The position numbers and the translations under genes were made by a program. A stretch of DNA of 64,000 nucleotides from Apteryx mantelli (Eukaryota > Chordata > Aves > Apterygiformes > Apterygidae). The DNA lies in assembly GCF_036417845.1 (NCBI RefSeq), contig NC_089979.1:122111415-122175414 (forward strand), written 5' to 3'. Within the stretch, counting starts at the first letter, position 1; every line of letters starts with the position of its first letter. Below, in pieces: positions 49,601 to 61,324 of the stretch. Below the pieces are notes generated by a model that did not search any database, was not told where the DNA came from, and worked only from the letters and a program-made list of their open reading frames with translations.

Positions 49601-52600
49601 TTATCCCAGGAACAGAACCTTATTCTTCTTCCATGCTACTGAGCCCAGACTCAGCATCACAAATAAACCAGCATAAACAAGAAAATAAAGTCCCTAATAT
49701 AACACTACGCAGACAAGCTGCCAGGTTCGGTGGCTAGTTAATCCAGCCAGTCAACTCTGCTGCCCAAATGCCAACGATAGCTTTTTAAGGTGCAGCAAGT
49801 GTGCTACAGCTGTGCCTACATTAGCAAGTGGTGCAGCCCCATAGCAGCCGAGCCACAGCGCGAGCAAGTGCTGAGATTGCAATGTTTGCACTGAATATGT
49901 TTCATCTGAAAGGAATCCACTTTGTGCCCTGGTCGCAATGCAAACCAAAGCGCCGTAAGTGGGGACAACTGGGACGTTCACTCCATAAGTGCACTCCTGA
50001 CCTGAACGAAACACTAATATGTAGGTGCCCTGTGTGAACTGGCCCCGTTCCCACTCCTCGGTGATGTAAAAATACCAGGATGAAAAACATTAAGAAATAT
50101 CGCTTAATCCCAAAAGTATAATATTAAGCTTTATGCAGCCTCGTTGCAGTATTAATATATGAATCATGCTGAATAATAACACATGATCAAATAGCTGAGA
50201 CATATCAATTTTTTTAAAAAATATCTTTTTCCACAGGAGAAACTCACATTTTCACAAATTGCAAGGTGCTAACAACATTCCTATGCAATACATACACATC
50301 TTCATCTTACGGATGAGTAAGACGTTAAGTGATTGAGGCAAATCACAAGAAGGACCATCAGTGGCAGGGCTGGGACCGGGCTGTTGATTTTCTGATCTAT
50401 CTGAGCCTCACACCCTTGATGTGAGTACACAGCTTGCCTGTGCGGGAAGGTACACCGGCAGGCTTCAGTTAGTGAGCCCGTCTGACTTGCAGAGAGGAGC
50501 TTTTAATCACAGATTAATGATCAGTGCTTTTTGTTTTCAGCAGCCTAAGCTAAATCTGGGGAAGCGGAGCAGGGGGGATGATTTCCATGCAGTGCCCTGG
50601 CTTGACCCGTCTGCAGCCGCCACTGACTCGGCCGAAGTGACTGTGGTCGCTGCCGCGCTCGGTTGTTCATCGCTCTTCCCCCATAGGGAGCGACCGGGCC
50701 TCTGTGCTGTCTCTCCCTAACCTTTGCAACAGAAATTAGCAATACACCGAACATCAGCCTGAACCTCCTGACAGAGCAACTGCAACCAAAGTCAGACCAA
50801 GGTCTGGGCCAGCACCTGCGCTTGGAGGAAGACGCCCAGGGCACGATGTGCCAGATACTGCCATAGCTATATCTATGTCAGTTCACACCAGTATTTGCAT
50901 TGGTATCTTTTCTCTCTGTAGACAATAGTCAATTCTCCTGTGTTTCTCCCAGCCTTTTGAAGGAAAATAAATCCCTGTAGTTAAAATCACAAGTCCTCGT
51001 AAAAACATACTTGTGCCCAGAAAGCTAAGCATCAGAGCTTGCCTGGAGCTTAAGAAGAAGTGGCATCTTTTTCAATAAATTTACATTTCTAAATAGATGA
51101 TAAGTGTTGAATCAATTTCCATATGTTTAAAATAGCAGAGCATTAAGAATTCTGACACTTCAAGCAATCAACTAATTTGGGACTATTATGAGAATATCTG
51201 TCCTACTAGTGGAGCTATACATCTGAGAAGCAGGGACAGTCTGTGCCTCTGTGCCCTTTCGATACCATAATGGAAGAGTGAATCGACAAAAAAAATCCTC
51301 TTCATTTGCCTGAAGAGATGACGGTGTTTTATGGCATTCAGAGCTTCATAAAATCAACTTTCAGCTCTTAATAATCTGGGTCATGATACACCCACCGTTT
51401 GCCATGTCTGGCCACGCTCATGGTTACACGGGTCCAACGACAAGTAAGGGCAAGGTGTTGGCAGATGCTTCCCGGTGGGAAAGGCAGGAGCGGAGGTGTG
51501 CCAACTTCTTTGCCCCAAAGAGCCGCTGGGGCAGGAGCTGCGGGCGTTCCCCGCCAGGTGACTCCTGTCCCTGCTGCTGCCCGGCCTTCGCTGTGCCCTC
51601 GCCCGAAACACTGCGCAGCCTGGTCCAGCCTGGAGTCACCGCGCTGTTATTTCACGACACCCAGTGACGCGACGTGACACTACCGGTCTGGGAGTCAAGA
51701 GCAAAAGCGTGAGCAGCAGCAGCAGAGGTGGCAGAACTGCCTGCCAGCAGGACCAGGAAGGCAGCACTGCAGCAACAGATGCCTTTCCAACATGATTTTT
51801 TCTATTCCTAGAAAGTAGGGATTTGGAGGAGGACAGGTCTGGGGGGCGTTTGCTAGTTTGTTTTTTTTTTCCTTCAATTTAAGTTCATATGCTGGAAAAG
51901 GCAATGCCATCAGGGAACGCTTCTGATTACCTAGTGGATTTTTCATAGTGCAGATCTTCATTGCTGTATGTGCTTGATTTTTTACAGCCAAAGCAGTAGG
52001 AAGTCTGGCCACTGACTTCAAAAGGACGGTCTCAGGATTTCCGGGGAGCAACGGGATGTTTATTTGGTATAGATTTAAAACCTCTAAAAACATAACTGGG
52101 AAACGATCTGTTTCTAGGTTACCTTCCCTCCACAACATCTGCTTGGCTTGGATCACTCTTTGCAGTTTCTTGCTCTTTCCTCAACTCTATTTACCATGGC
52201 AATGGGTTAAAAACAGAAAACCAACAGCCACAGCCTGCATTCCTCATTAAAGACAAGATAAATACAATTCGCCGTCCAGACCTTCTGGAAAGTTGAGTAT
52301 CCTCAGAAATGGGGCAGTCAAGGGGGCAACAATTTGCAAGATACCGACGCGCTGGTTCCTTGGCTCCAGGACACTTAATCGTTTTACAGGCTTGGTGTAA
52401 AGTTGTGTTTATCTGCGATGGTGCCAGCAATGTGGAAAGCCCTGTGCAGACGAGGCTTTTGCGATGACAGCTGGTTTCAGCATCGCTCTCAAGCAGACGC
52501 AAGGGACAAGGCTCTGGACATGGGAGGCGCACGTTTGCAGATGAGCTGCTACTCATAACAGCAAGAAACATTTTCTTTCCCAAGGTACAGGGTGTAAACA

Positions 52601-55369
52601 GGGTCTCTGAGGAGCTGGCCACAAGGCTCAGTGGGAGCTGCCCCCTCCCACCCTTTATTTCCCACTCGGCTTTGCTGACCCTTCCCTGGAACGTGGCTCC
52701 CAGGCTTTCTTTAGGAGACCAAAGCACCCAGATAGCATAAAGATGTCAGAAAACAAGTGGGCACAGCGCAGCGATTAAGGGTGTATCTATCTATCTCTAA
52801 TAATTTGCCAGAGCCCATGCTAACGGCCTTTCTGCATTTAGCAGGGCAGGAAGCGTGTGTAATGAGGAGCAGGGGAGGACAACTGGGCTCGTACAGCTGG
52901 TCAGGCAAATTTGTGTGAATTATGTGGCAGTTTGCCAAAAGTGGACCAACGAGGCGGGGGAGAGAAAAGGAAAAAAAAACCTCGAAGGTGGCCAGTCCCT
53001 GGGTTGGATCTGTCCGATTTCAAACCTGCCATGGAGGAGACCAGCGGGTCAGTGTTTCGGAGAGGCACCGAAGCAGTGGGCAAGTCGCTGCCATTAGACA
53101 TGTTTCGGGAGCCCTTCTGCTCCTCATCCTTATGCAGCTCCCCTCTCCCCCTCCCCAGAGCTTTTTCACTTAATGCCTGTGCATCGTGGGGAGCAGGGGC
53201 ACCGCCAAATGCAGCAAAGCCTTCTGGAGAGGTAACGCTCAGGACTCAGGTGCCCGATACTTTTAAAAACCATCCCTTGTGAGCCTCCTGCAAGCCACGC
53301 AAATGGCAGAGAATTGGCTTATCTGAGAAACGCTCATGCCGTCGTTCACCTTTGATCCGGCACGCTGCATTGCTGGGAAGGAGGAAAACCTGTGTGTTAC
53401 CAGAAGTCACCTTTCAAATACCGATATTTATTAATTCTAATTCAACTAGCATGGCTACAACGGTGCAAATGCTCTTTCTCTCTAATACTCTCCGTAGGCT
53501 CTCCGACAGAGAAACGCTGTTTGCCATAGACGGCAGTTATGGGCGGTGGTGTCCAGTGGAAACAGCCCCGCACCGTCTCCCTGGCCTCCTCGTCGCCTCG
53601 CAGCGGCATCGCAAACCCTCGGGCCCTGAAAGCTCGCGGGAACCAGCACCGACGCAGCCGGAGCCGCTGGGCCTGCCCGCCTTCACCTTCCTGCCCGGTA
53701 CTGCCCTGACCCGGCCTCCTTCACTGCACCATTTTTATAAGCTGCTTCGAGGGGACGGGCACGAAGGGCAAGGACACCTGGCGCACGTAAAGAAGTAAAT
53801 AAATAAACAAGCGACGCAGTCCAGTTTGCACGGCCATGCTGTCAGACGTGACAAAGGATTTTGCAGCATCTGCCGCAATAAGATATTGAAAATCTCATCC
53901 CAAGCCTGCCAGATTCCCAGCCCCACGGACGGGAGATAACGAACAACACGTACTTCAAAGGGGGGCAGTACAGACTGAAAAGACTTTCACATGGGGCTCT
54001 GAAAACACACATAAATCACAGGTATTAGCACCGTTTGAAATCCCATTTATTTTAAATTGCCGCTGCTCGCAGCCCAGCCTTGACCTGCCCCGGTCGCCAC
54101 GAGGCAGTGCGCAGCCGGCCAGGACCCACGCACGAGGTGCCAGGGCCGCCCACCAGGTCGGCGGGGGGTCTGGAAAGGCCATTTGCACCGGCACGTCCTT
54201 CCCAAACGCCGTCGTCGTATTCTGGAGAGGAGGGAAAACAAGGCCGAATGGCAGAGAAGTGCAAAGAAACGGTGGCATTGGGGCAGATAATTTACCTTTC
54301 TCCTGTGGTCACGCATGGGTTTTCATGGGAAAAGCTTTTCCACAGTAGTGCTTTGCAGATGTTCAGGCACCTGCCTCCACGAGACCCGCATGGCGAGGGG
54401 CCGGCGTGAGCAGCCTTGTTTCACAGCTGCTGGGGGGAGGCTTGGGGGAACCATGGCGAGTGCCTACAAAAGTGCCCCCAGACCCTGGGTATATCTGATT
54501 GGAGGCACCTAGGCTTTTTGGAAAACTTGGCATTTTGAGGTCGATATCCGCCTCCCAGGTTAGTATCAGATGGCCACAGCACCAAGACTGTGCCGTGCTT
54601 CTGGTGTCTGCACTCCACAGCAAACTGGAGAGCGTCCCACTGCCAGCAGCCTCTGCCGCAGGTGGTCCCCACAGCCTCCCAGCCCACTGCCTGCCTCCAC
54701 GTTGAATAAAAACAATTTCCTTCGGTGGAAAAAACAGTGCCTAATCCCACCACAGGTGCACAAAGGGGCTGAATCATGGTGCACAAGCAACCGTGTCCCT
54801 GGTATTACATGTCGTGCACCCCGTGAGTGCTCCTTGGTGCTGCCTCTGCTACCTGTGCTTCATCTTCACTCTCAGGTGCTGCTCACACTCTCATTGAGTA
54901 TTTTGGCAGCATTCGAGTGGTTTAGGTGTCAAATAACTAATATATAAGACTGGAGCGTACAATGTATAACATATGCTCTGTCAACTAGGCATCCGGTGCT
55001 TGTTACCCTCTATGGAAAAGCACTTAAACACCGGTCTGGAGAAAAGCACTGAGTGGCAGATGTTGTTCAGAAGCTGGTGTTGCATGTGTCTGTGCAAAGA
55101 CCTGCGTCACCTGTCGTACACAGGCTCTGTCTGACCTGCCGTCGCCCCTATGAAACCCTGGATTTCTAGCCAAAAAAACCCAACCCATCCTGGTGGGGTT
55201 TTGTTCTCCTTTGCGGTACAGAAGACGCCGATGCAAACCGAAGGCCCTTCTCAAAACACAGATCAGCTCTCATACCTCAGATGCCTTCCTAGACTTATAA
55301 ATAACTGCACTCAGCCCGCTGGGAGCAGGTGACACGAACCTGCACCACGATTCCCCAGGCCCGGTCGGT
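46661..55369. other. Gene-free interval between EAF1 and MTURN
   Basis: No recognised exon. The first part is AT-rich with a TA microsatellite at 46944-46984. From about 48.9 kb it becomes patchily GC-rich, with several chance ORFs of 100-180 codons in different frames. No collagen-type Gly-X-Y coding sequence (COLQ) is found. Confidence 0.6.
46944..46984. repeat. (TA)n microsatellite
   Basis: About 40 bases of alternating TA, interrupted once, leading into ACACGCACA. Confidence 0.9.
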
Positions 55370-55501
55370 GTACAGTGTTCCCACACCGCAAGACGAGCTC
55401 GCCCACGCTTCGGGGGCGCCCCGTGCCACACCGTGGGGGGCTGCCGTGAAGCCCTGGGGAGGCGCCCAGCTTTCTTTAAAAGGGCCGCTGCCCTCGCTGC
55501 C

Positions 55502-55509
55502 TATTTAAA
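55502..55509 (+). promoter_or_regulatory. TATA-like element upstream of MTURN
   Basis: TATTTAAA, followed by a run of 12 G, about 230 bases before the MTURN ATG. If used, transcription would start near 55530 and the 5' UTR would carry short upstream ORFs. CpG-island promoters often do not depend on such a box. Confidence 0.3.
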
Positions 55510-55730
55510 CGGGGGGGGGGGGAGAATAAAATGAAAAAGAGACCTCAGTGAAAACATGCATTTCCGCCGCGCGGAGCTGTCGGCGGGCGCCGCGGCCCCG
55601 CGGAGGCTGCGGGCGGGCCGGGGCCCGGCGGGGCGGGCCGGGGCGGCGCTCGCTCGGCGCGGCGCGGCGCGGCGCGGCGGAGCGGGCGCGGAGCGCGGCG
55701 GCGGCGGGCGGCGGGCGGCGGGCGGCGGCG

Positions 55731-55892
55731 ATGGCTTTCGAGGCGCTGGCGGAGGCTGCGGAGCGCTGGTGCGCCCGGACGCCCTTCCAGCTCATCGCCG
55801 CCGAGGAGACGGAGCGGCGCATGGACTTCTACGCCGAGCCCGGCGTCTCCTTCTACGTGCTCTGCCCGGACGCCGCCTGCGGCGACAATTTC
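55731..55892 (+). CDS. MTURN: MTURN exon 1 coding part (residues 1-54)
   Basis: Extremely GC-rich 162-base coding part starting MAFEALAEAAERWC and ending GACAATTTC|GTGAGT. The start is the first ATG in this frame. The frame is open further upstream but contains only a GTG (55548) there. Confidence 0.93.
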
Positions 55893-58800
55893 GTGAGTGC
55901 CGGGGGCGGGGGGCGCCCGGGCGACCCCACTCCCCGTCTCCTCTCCGCCCCCCCGCGCCGGGGGGCCCCGCTGCGGCGCCGGGGGCGGCGGTGCCGCCGC
56001 GGGTCGGCGGCGCTGGGGAGGGGGCGCGGGGGCATCCGCGGCGGCGCACGCCAAAACCCGCAAAATGGAGGCTGCGGGGTGGCCCCGCGGGCAGGGCCCC
56101 CCCCTGCCCCCGCCCCCGCCCCCTACCGCGGTGCCGGGGCCGCGGGGCGAGGCGGGCTGCCGCCCCCCGGCCGCCCCCCGGCCGGGCAGAGGCCGCCACG
56201 GCAAATGGAGAGCGGGCGGCAATAAAATGGAGTCGGGACGGCGGGGCCGCCCCGCGCCCCCGGCCCCGGCCCCGGCCCCGGCCCCGGCCCCGGCAGGTGC
56301 CGCCCCCGCCCCGGCCGCGCCGCCCGTCGGAGCCCGCACGGCCCCGGCGGCGCAGCCCGGGTCACCGCGGGGCTTCTCCCCTCGCCCCCCGCGCCGCCGG
56401 CGGCCGCGAGTGGGACCCAACAGCGCAGCCTCGCCGCGGGCTTTCCCAGCTGCAGAGCTCCGCTTCAGCACAATTAAAGGAGATATATATATATATATAT
56501 ATATAGATATATAGATATATAAAAATCGCTCCTAGCACAGAGCGTTATTGTAGAAATGTTGTCGCGCCTTCACCTTCTGGAGCAACTTTCATCCCTCCTC
56601 GACCCGCTCGACAAATGTTAATTAATTCCTTTCCCAACAGGTAAGTGGAGTACGAAGGCGCTTGACAGATGGGTTAATGGGAGCAAAGAGCAGTCAAGCG
56701 ACTCCTCCAAGGCCACAGGTTCCAGCGAGGGGGATATTTATTTGTTAGGCCGGGCAGGTGGTCGCACTCAGTTGTGAAGGAAGTTACTGGGAGTTCAGTT
56801 TTGTGCCCATCTGGGGATACGTCAGACCTTCACCGGTGGTCGCAGTGGTGCCGGGGAGCATCCCTGGGCGAGGATTGCGCCAGTCTGCAGTGGGGCTCGC
56901 CGGGGTAGGGCCAGCTGCCCCGCACCCACGTGGGGGCCAAACCCCGGCACACGCACCCGTGGAGAGGTGCCTGTACCCAGAAGGGGCCGCGCGGCTGCCT
57001 GCTGGGCTCCTAAGCAGCGATCCAATTGCTGGACTAGGCTAAGGTTGTTATTCCAGCCAAGGATGCTAATCGTACCAGAAATTTTAAAGAAAGTGTATTA
57101 TTTTTCCTTTATGTGGACTGTGTCATGATGTACTGCACAATAATTGAGAGGACCCTCTCAAAACAAAATGTAATATTAAAAAAAAAAAAAAAAGCTTAAG
57201 TGGTTTCAGACTCTATTCCTGTGCTTCCAGCACAGACCAATTTTTGTGAGTTTGCAACCACATTTTCCTTTTTTTTTTTTTTTTTTGGCAAATATTTTCA
57301 TTCCAGGGTTGCTGTGTGAAGGAAGGAGACCCCGCCCAAAGCCGCCGATAGTAAAACTGAGCAGAAGGGCCAACTACTGTCAAATGCAGAACATCAACAG
57401 CAGGAAACTAGAGACAGGGTTTTCTCCTGCCCTTTTTGGCATAATTACTTGAGGCACTTTTTGTAGTAGTAATACTCTTAAGATAGGCAGATAGGTGTCA
57501 TTCTTAATTCTTTTTCTGCTGATGGTGTCTCTTTAATGCGATTAAGGACCACTAATGAGCTGATTCACCAGCATCTTGTTTTCTGCTCCTAGCGTGCTGT
57601 GGGGCTTCATTTATGCTCCCAGCTTGGCTATCTTGTTTTTTTGAAGACTTTTCTTTTTTTTAATGTTTCAGAAGATAGTCTCCTTTCTACATGCTGTTAC
57701 AGACTAAAGTTTATTTTAAGGAGATTTAATACAAGCAAGGAGCTGATTCTCCTTTGCGCTTGAGTCTTGTTTCATGGCTCTAGTAACACGAAGGAGCCAT
57801 GAAAGTGAGAGTAAATACAAACAGGATTTGCAGTGGCACACTTTATGGTCTTTTTACACTCTCTGAGTCTTATAAAGAAGCCTCACATTTAATAAGCATC
57901 TGGTGCTTGATATTCCCGTTCACTTTCTTTACGTGTTCATTTCATAATAATGTGACTTAAAAAGCTACGTAGGAGGTGCCAGAGAAGTCCATGACAACTC
58001 CTTACTTGTAAGGAGGAAACAATGAACATGACGAGCTTAAAAGAGAGGAGGAGAAAGACATGGAAAGGTTGCCAAGAAACAATCTGGGGGAGAACAACTT
58101 TGCATCCTGCATTAAATCAGAGGTTCCAGATCACAAAAATCGTATAATTTTAACTTCGTGAAAAGGTACCTTTGGGCCACATTTTTTTAACATGTTAGGG
58201 ATGCAGAAGATGCATCTAGGCGCCTACTGGCTTTTTGAGTACTGCCTGGACACCTAAACCTTGCTGCATCAACATTTTATATAGCTAAATTACATATAAT
58301 TTAGCTTCTGAGGCTTATGCTGTTCTCAAAAAAAAAATTTTAATTGAACTTGCTGTATAACCATAAACAATGTGAGTGGGGGTTGAGATGCTATTCCTTA
58401 CTGTCTGTATTTTTTTGTCACCTTGTTGATGCTGATAAGGCAAATACAGAGGTTGTGCCACCTTGTTGCAAGATCTCCTGTAATATACTTTAGAAAAGAG
58501 CCAGTGAATCTCAGTATTTTCCCTAAGCAGAATTATCCGCATGAAGTAAAAGTTCTGCTAGCAAGCTCAACAGGTGGGCTGGGTAGGAAAGGGTGATGCA
58601 GTGAGTGACTGTGTCATCTAGCAACACTGAATCATGTAAAGATGGGAGGGAAACCAAACCCCTTCAGATGCAACCCTATGAATTGCCTCAACTATTTACT
58701 ATGTATAGATGCTGAACTAAATAATTCAGCCGTGATCCTAGGTCAGCTGAGGTGGAAATCAGTGGCTGTGTGTTTTTGTAGTAACAAAGCAACTGTGAGC

Positions 58801-61324
58801 AAAACTGGGCAAGCTTGAAAAACACATACTCAGATGATGAGGTTTATTTTTCTTTAATTGCACAGCCACGACTGAGCCCTGTTGTCCACCAGATTGCCAG
58901 CAGCCCGCTTCTTCCCCTGCAAAGAGATACTAAGGCTCCAAAGTTTTTCCAGGAAAAGCATCTCCATACGTGCAGTTTCACTGACTGCTCTAACTTCCTG
59001 AGCAGGAGCTGAATCCTCAAATTACTTTTGTTACTTTATTTTCGAGAGGCCAAAATTCCTTTTGCAGGTTCCTCTGGAGATGCGTGAGTCAGCGTGGTGC
59101 GATTCAGCTCTTACACTGGCTTGGTGCAGCACTGAACTTCCACAGAGCTGTAGATGCAGCTGCATCATGGATGATATAACGCTGGTCTTTGTGATGGTTA
59201 AGGTGGTTTTTCTTTCAGGAGATGAAATCAAACCATTTCCAAATGAGATCCATGCACTAGGGGCATGTGAGACCTTCCATAGTAAGTTGTTGCTATAACC
59301 AAAGTTTAAATCTTCTGCAGATGTGGAAATTGTTGGAAGCTGTACATGCGTATTGCCTTACCATGCTATGCAAAAAATCTATATCCATAAAATCTAGCTC
59401 TTACGTTTGACTCGTAAAGATTAGAAGTAATAAAAGAGTTATTGCTAACCTCAAGTATTAAGAAATCATGAGTCAGACCTCCAAAATCTCAAGGCTGTTC
59501 TTAAAATGTTGTGATTTTAAGAAAGTTCATTTGATATTTTAAAGAGGGTTCATTTAAGTTCATTTAATGTACTTTTTGGCTTTTTAGGCCATAGAAATCA
59601 CGAAGTCCTGTTTTTTTGTTTTGTTTTTTTTTGTAAACAAAAGCTGAGATTTAGTTGTATATTTATAGCACTACAAGTCCCATGGCTCTAAGATGGCATG
59701 AAATATCATGAGACTGGTGGTATGTGTCTGTGAGAGCTGGCAAGACTGTAAATAACTTATTTTTATTGCTAGAGTGGTAAGAGATGACTCTGGGTATATG
59801 GAAAGAGCAGAACCTATTCAGTAAGACAGGTTTTTTTCTTAAAACATTTTACTACATTTATGCTGGTAGAATGCAAGAGGCAGCAAAGAAAATGTAGATC
59901 AAGTGAGGTTAGTGGGAAGACATTTATACTTTTTGTCTTAAAGAGGTAGCTTAGGTGATGTTAAGTAGGGTTTTCTTTAGATAAATGTAAAAGTACATCC
60001 CTGGTAGGTATTCTCCACTGAGCAGGAAGGCAACACGCAAGCTTTACGTTAGGCACTGAAACATCTGTGATTCTTACTCTTTTCCTGAATGTTAGTTAAG
60101 CTTCAGAGAGATGCTCCTCTGTTCTTATTTAAGCATAACCTACTGTTTACAGCACAGTAAAAAGCTGCATAGTGCTTTAGGGAAAAGAATCGCTGTGCAA
60201 AAGTAGAAGTATAAAGAGTCTCGCACCAATTTTGCAGTATTATGCTTCTCTGTTTAGCAGGCTCCCTGAGACAGTCCTGTGCACAGAGTCTTCAAAAAGA
60301 GGGTCTTTAAAAATACACACTAGATTGTGTGCAGGCCGCGCATGTGTGCAAGAAGCCTGGCTGTCTGAGTGCTTCCAGCATCGCTTGCCAGCAACTTCAT
60401 ACCAGCAGAATAAGCATCCATTTGGGGAGAGGCTTCACTGAGCCAGGCTGGGGAGCCAGCCTCTCTTGAGCAAGAGCAAGCTGAGGGGAATATCCCAAAG
60501 GGGTATAAGTGCGCCTGCCCTGGAAGAGAAGATGCAGGTCCAGGAGGAACCAGCCTGCGAATGGAGGGAGAGGGAAGGCGTGAAGTGTGGGCATGCTGTG
60601 GGTGCTCAAATGTCTCTCCTTGGCTCTGCGTCTAACCTGTGGTTATATTTTGCATCGTGTTTTCTTCTGCATCATCAATGATTATACACCAAATCCCATT
60701 TTCAGGGTGTCATCACCCATGCACTAACACCAGCAAGACAAAGAGATGCTTTACCTCTTTCTGAGGGCTTTTTTGCAACTGATGATGCAGAAGCGGAGAA
60801 AACCCAACTTGACTTCCAGACTCACGCAGGGCTAGTGTCAAACGAAAACACCTTAACTCATAAAAATGTGTGTGCGCAAGGCATGCTCGCTCTTCATTAC
60901 CAGTGCAATCATAGGAAGTCTTCTCTTCTGGATGATTGATTTCCCTGCTTTCTGATTCATTGTGTTAATAAAATCAAGTTAATAAAATCAAAATCCTTCC
61001 TCTGGGTGCTGCTTTAAAAATATTGGACCTTGCTTGGCTTTTGAAATAGCACACCATGCCTGTCCTCAGTACGGATATGAACTGCAGGCCCAGTGTGCTT
61101 TGGCACATGTTTACAACATGTCACCTTATAAAATCGTGCAAAAAGGTCAGCGTGAATGCTTGTTAATGCCTTTTCTTTCTTTTGTTGCTGTTGGCTTTCA
61201 GCACGTGTGGAGTGAAAGTGAGGACTGCTTACCTTTTCTGCAGCTTGCACAGGATTACATCTCTTCCTGTGGGAAAAAGACACTCCATGAAATATTGGAA
61301 AAAGTCTTCAAATCCTTCAGACCT
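55731..61324 (+). CDS. MTURN: MTURN (maturin), first two coding exons; 3' part outside window
   Basis: Maturin (C7orf41, Ells1) is a small, mostly cytoplasmic protein of about 131 residues. It promotes neuronal differentiation in frog embryos and affects megakaryocyte differentiation through NF-kB/ERK signalling (established knowledge). Exon 1 (55731-55892) gives residues 1-54, including the hallmark blocks AAEETERRMDFYAEPGVSFY and CGDNF. Exon 2 (61202-61324) gives 55-95, HVWSESEDCLPFLQLAQDYI through KVFKSFRP. Both splice sites are phase 0 and canonical. The remaining 36 or so residues (an acidic tail in the family) are not found up to base 64000. Exon 2 is almost identical to mammals. Exon 1 differs at many sites, mostly toward Ala, Arg and Glu. 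The ATG has a G at -3 and +4. A divergent paralogue is possible but less likely. Confidence 0.93.
56256..56294 (+). repeat. (CCCCGG)n hexanucleotide repeat
   Basis: Five full and one partial uninterrupted CGGCCC units. The minus strand is (GGGGCC)n, the same unit as the C9orf72 repeat. Confidence 0.95.
56482..56520. repeat. (TA)n microsatellite in MTURN intron 1
   Basis: About 24 bases of alternating TA followed by two GATATATA units, at the 3' edge of the CpG island. Confidence 0.9.
61202..61324 (+). CDS. MTURN: MTURN exon 2 (residues 55-95)
   Basis: The acceptor is gttggctttcag and the donor AGACCT|GTAAGT. It has 41 codons, phase 0-0, with ordinary base composition. The sequence is nearly invariant relative to mammalian maturin, with Ile for Val in HEILEKVF. 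Confidence 0.95.

Larger units (their letters stand above)
55370..56470. promoter_or_regulatory. MTURN: CpG island of the MTURN promoter and exon 1
   Basis: About 1.1 kb of CpG-dense sequence covering the 5' flank, exon 1 and the start of intron 1. It includes (GGCGC)n at 55655-55680 and GGCGGC-type triplets at 55697-55730 immediately before the ATG. Both are able to form G-quadruplexes in DNA or RNA. Confidence 0.8.
55893..61201 (+). other. MTURN: MTURN intron 1
   Basis: About 5.3 kb. The first 0.6 kb is an extremely GC-rich part of the CpG island with a CCCCGG hexanucleotide tract and an adjacent (TA)n run. The rest is AT-rich, with homopolymers at 57178-57194 (A) and 57269-57286 (T). Confidence 0.88.

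Noticed and set aside
55548-55731. N-terminally extended MTURN starting at 55548
   Set aside because: That codon is GTG, not ATG. The family N-terminus begins near residue 1 of the 55731 start, which has a good initiation context.
55545-56514. ORFs of 205-316 codons on both strands over the MTURN CpG island
   Set aside because: Low-complexity Ala/Arg/Pro/Gly readings of GC-rich DNA. Only the 55731-55892 frame has a recognisable protein with a proper donor.
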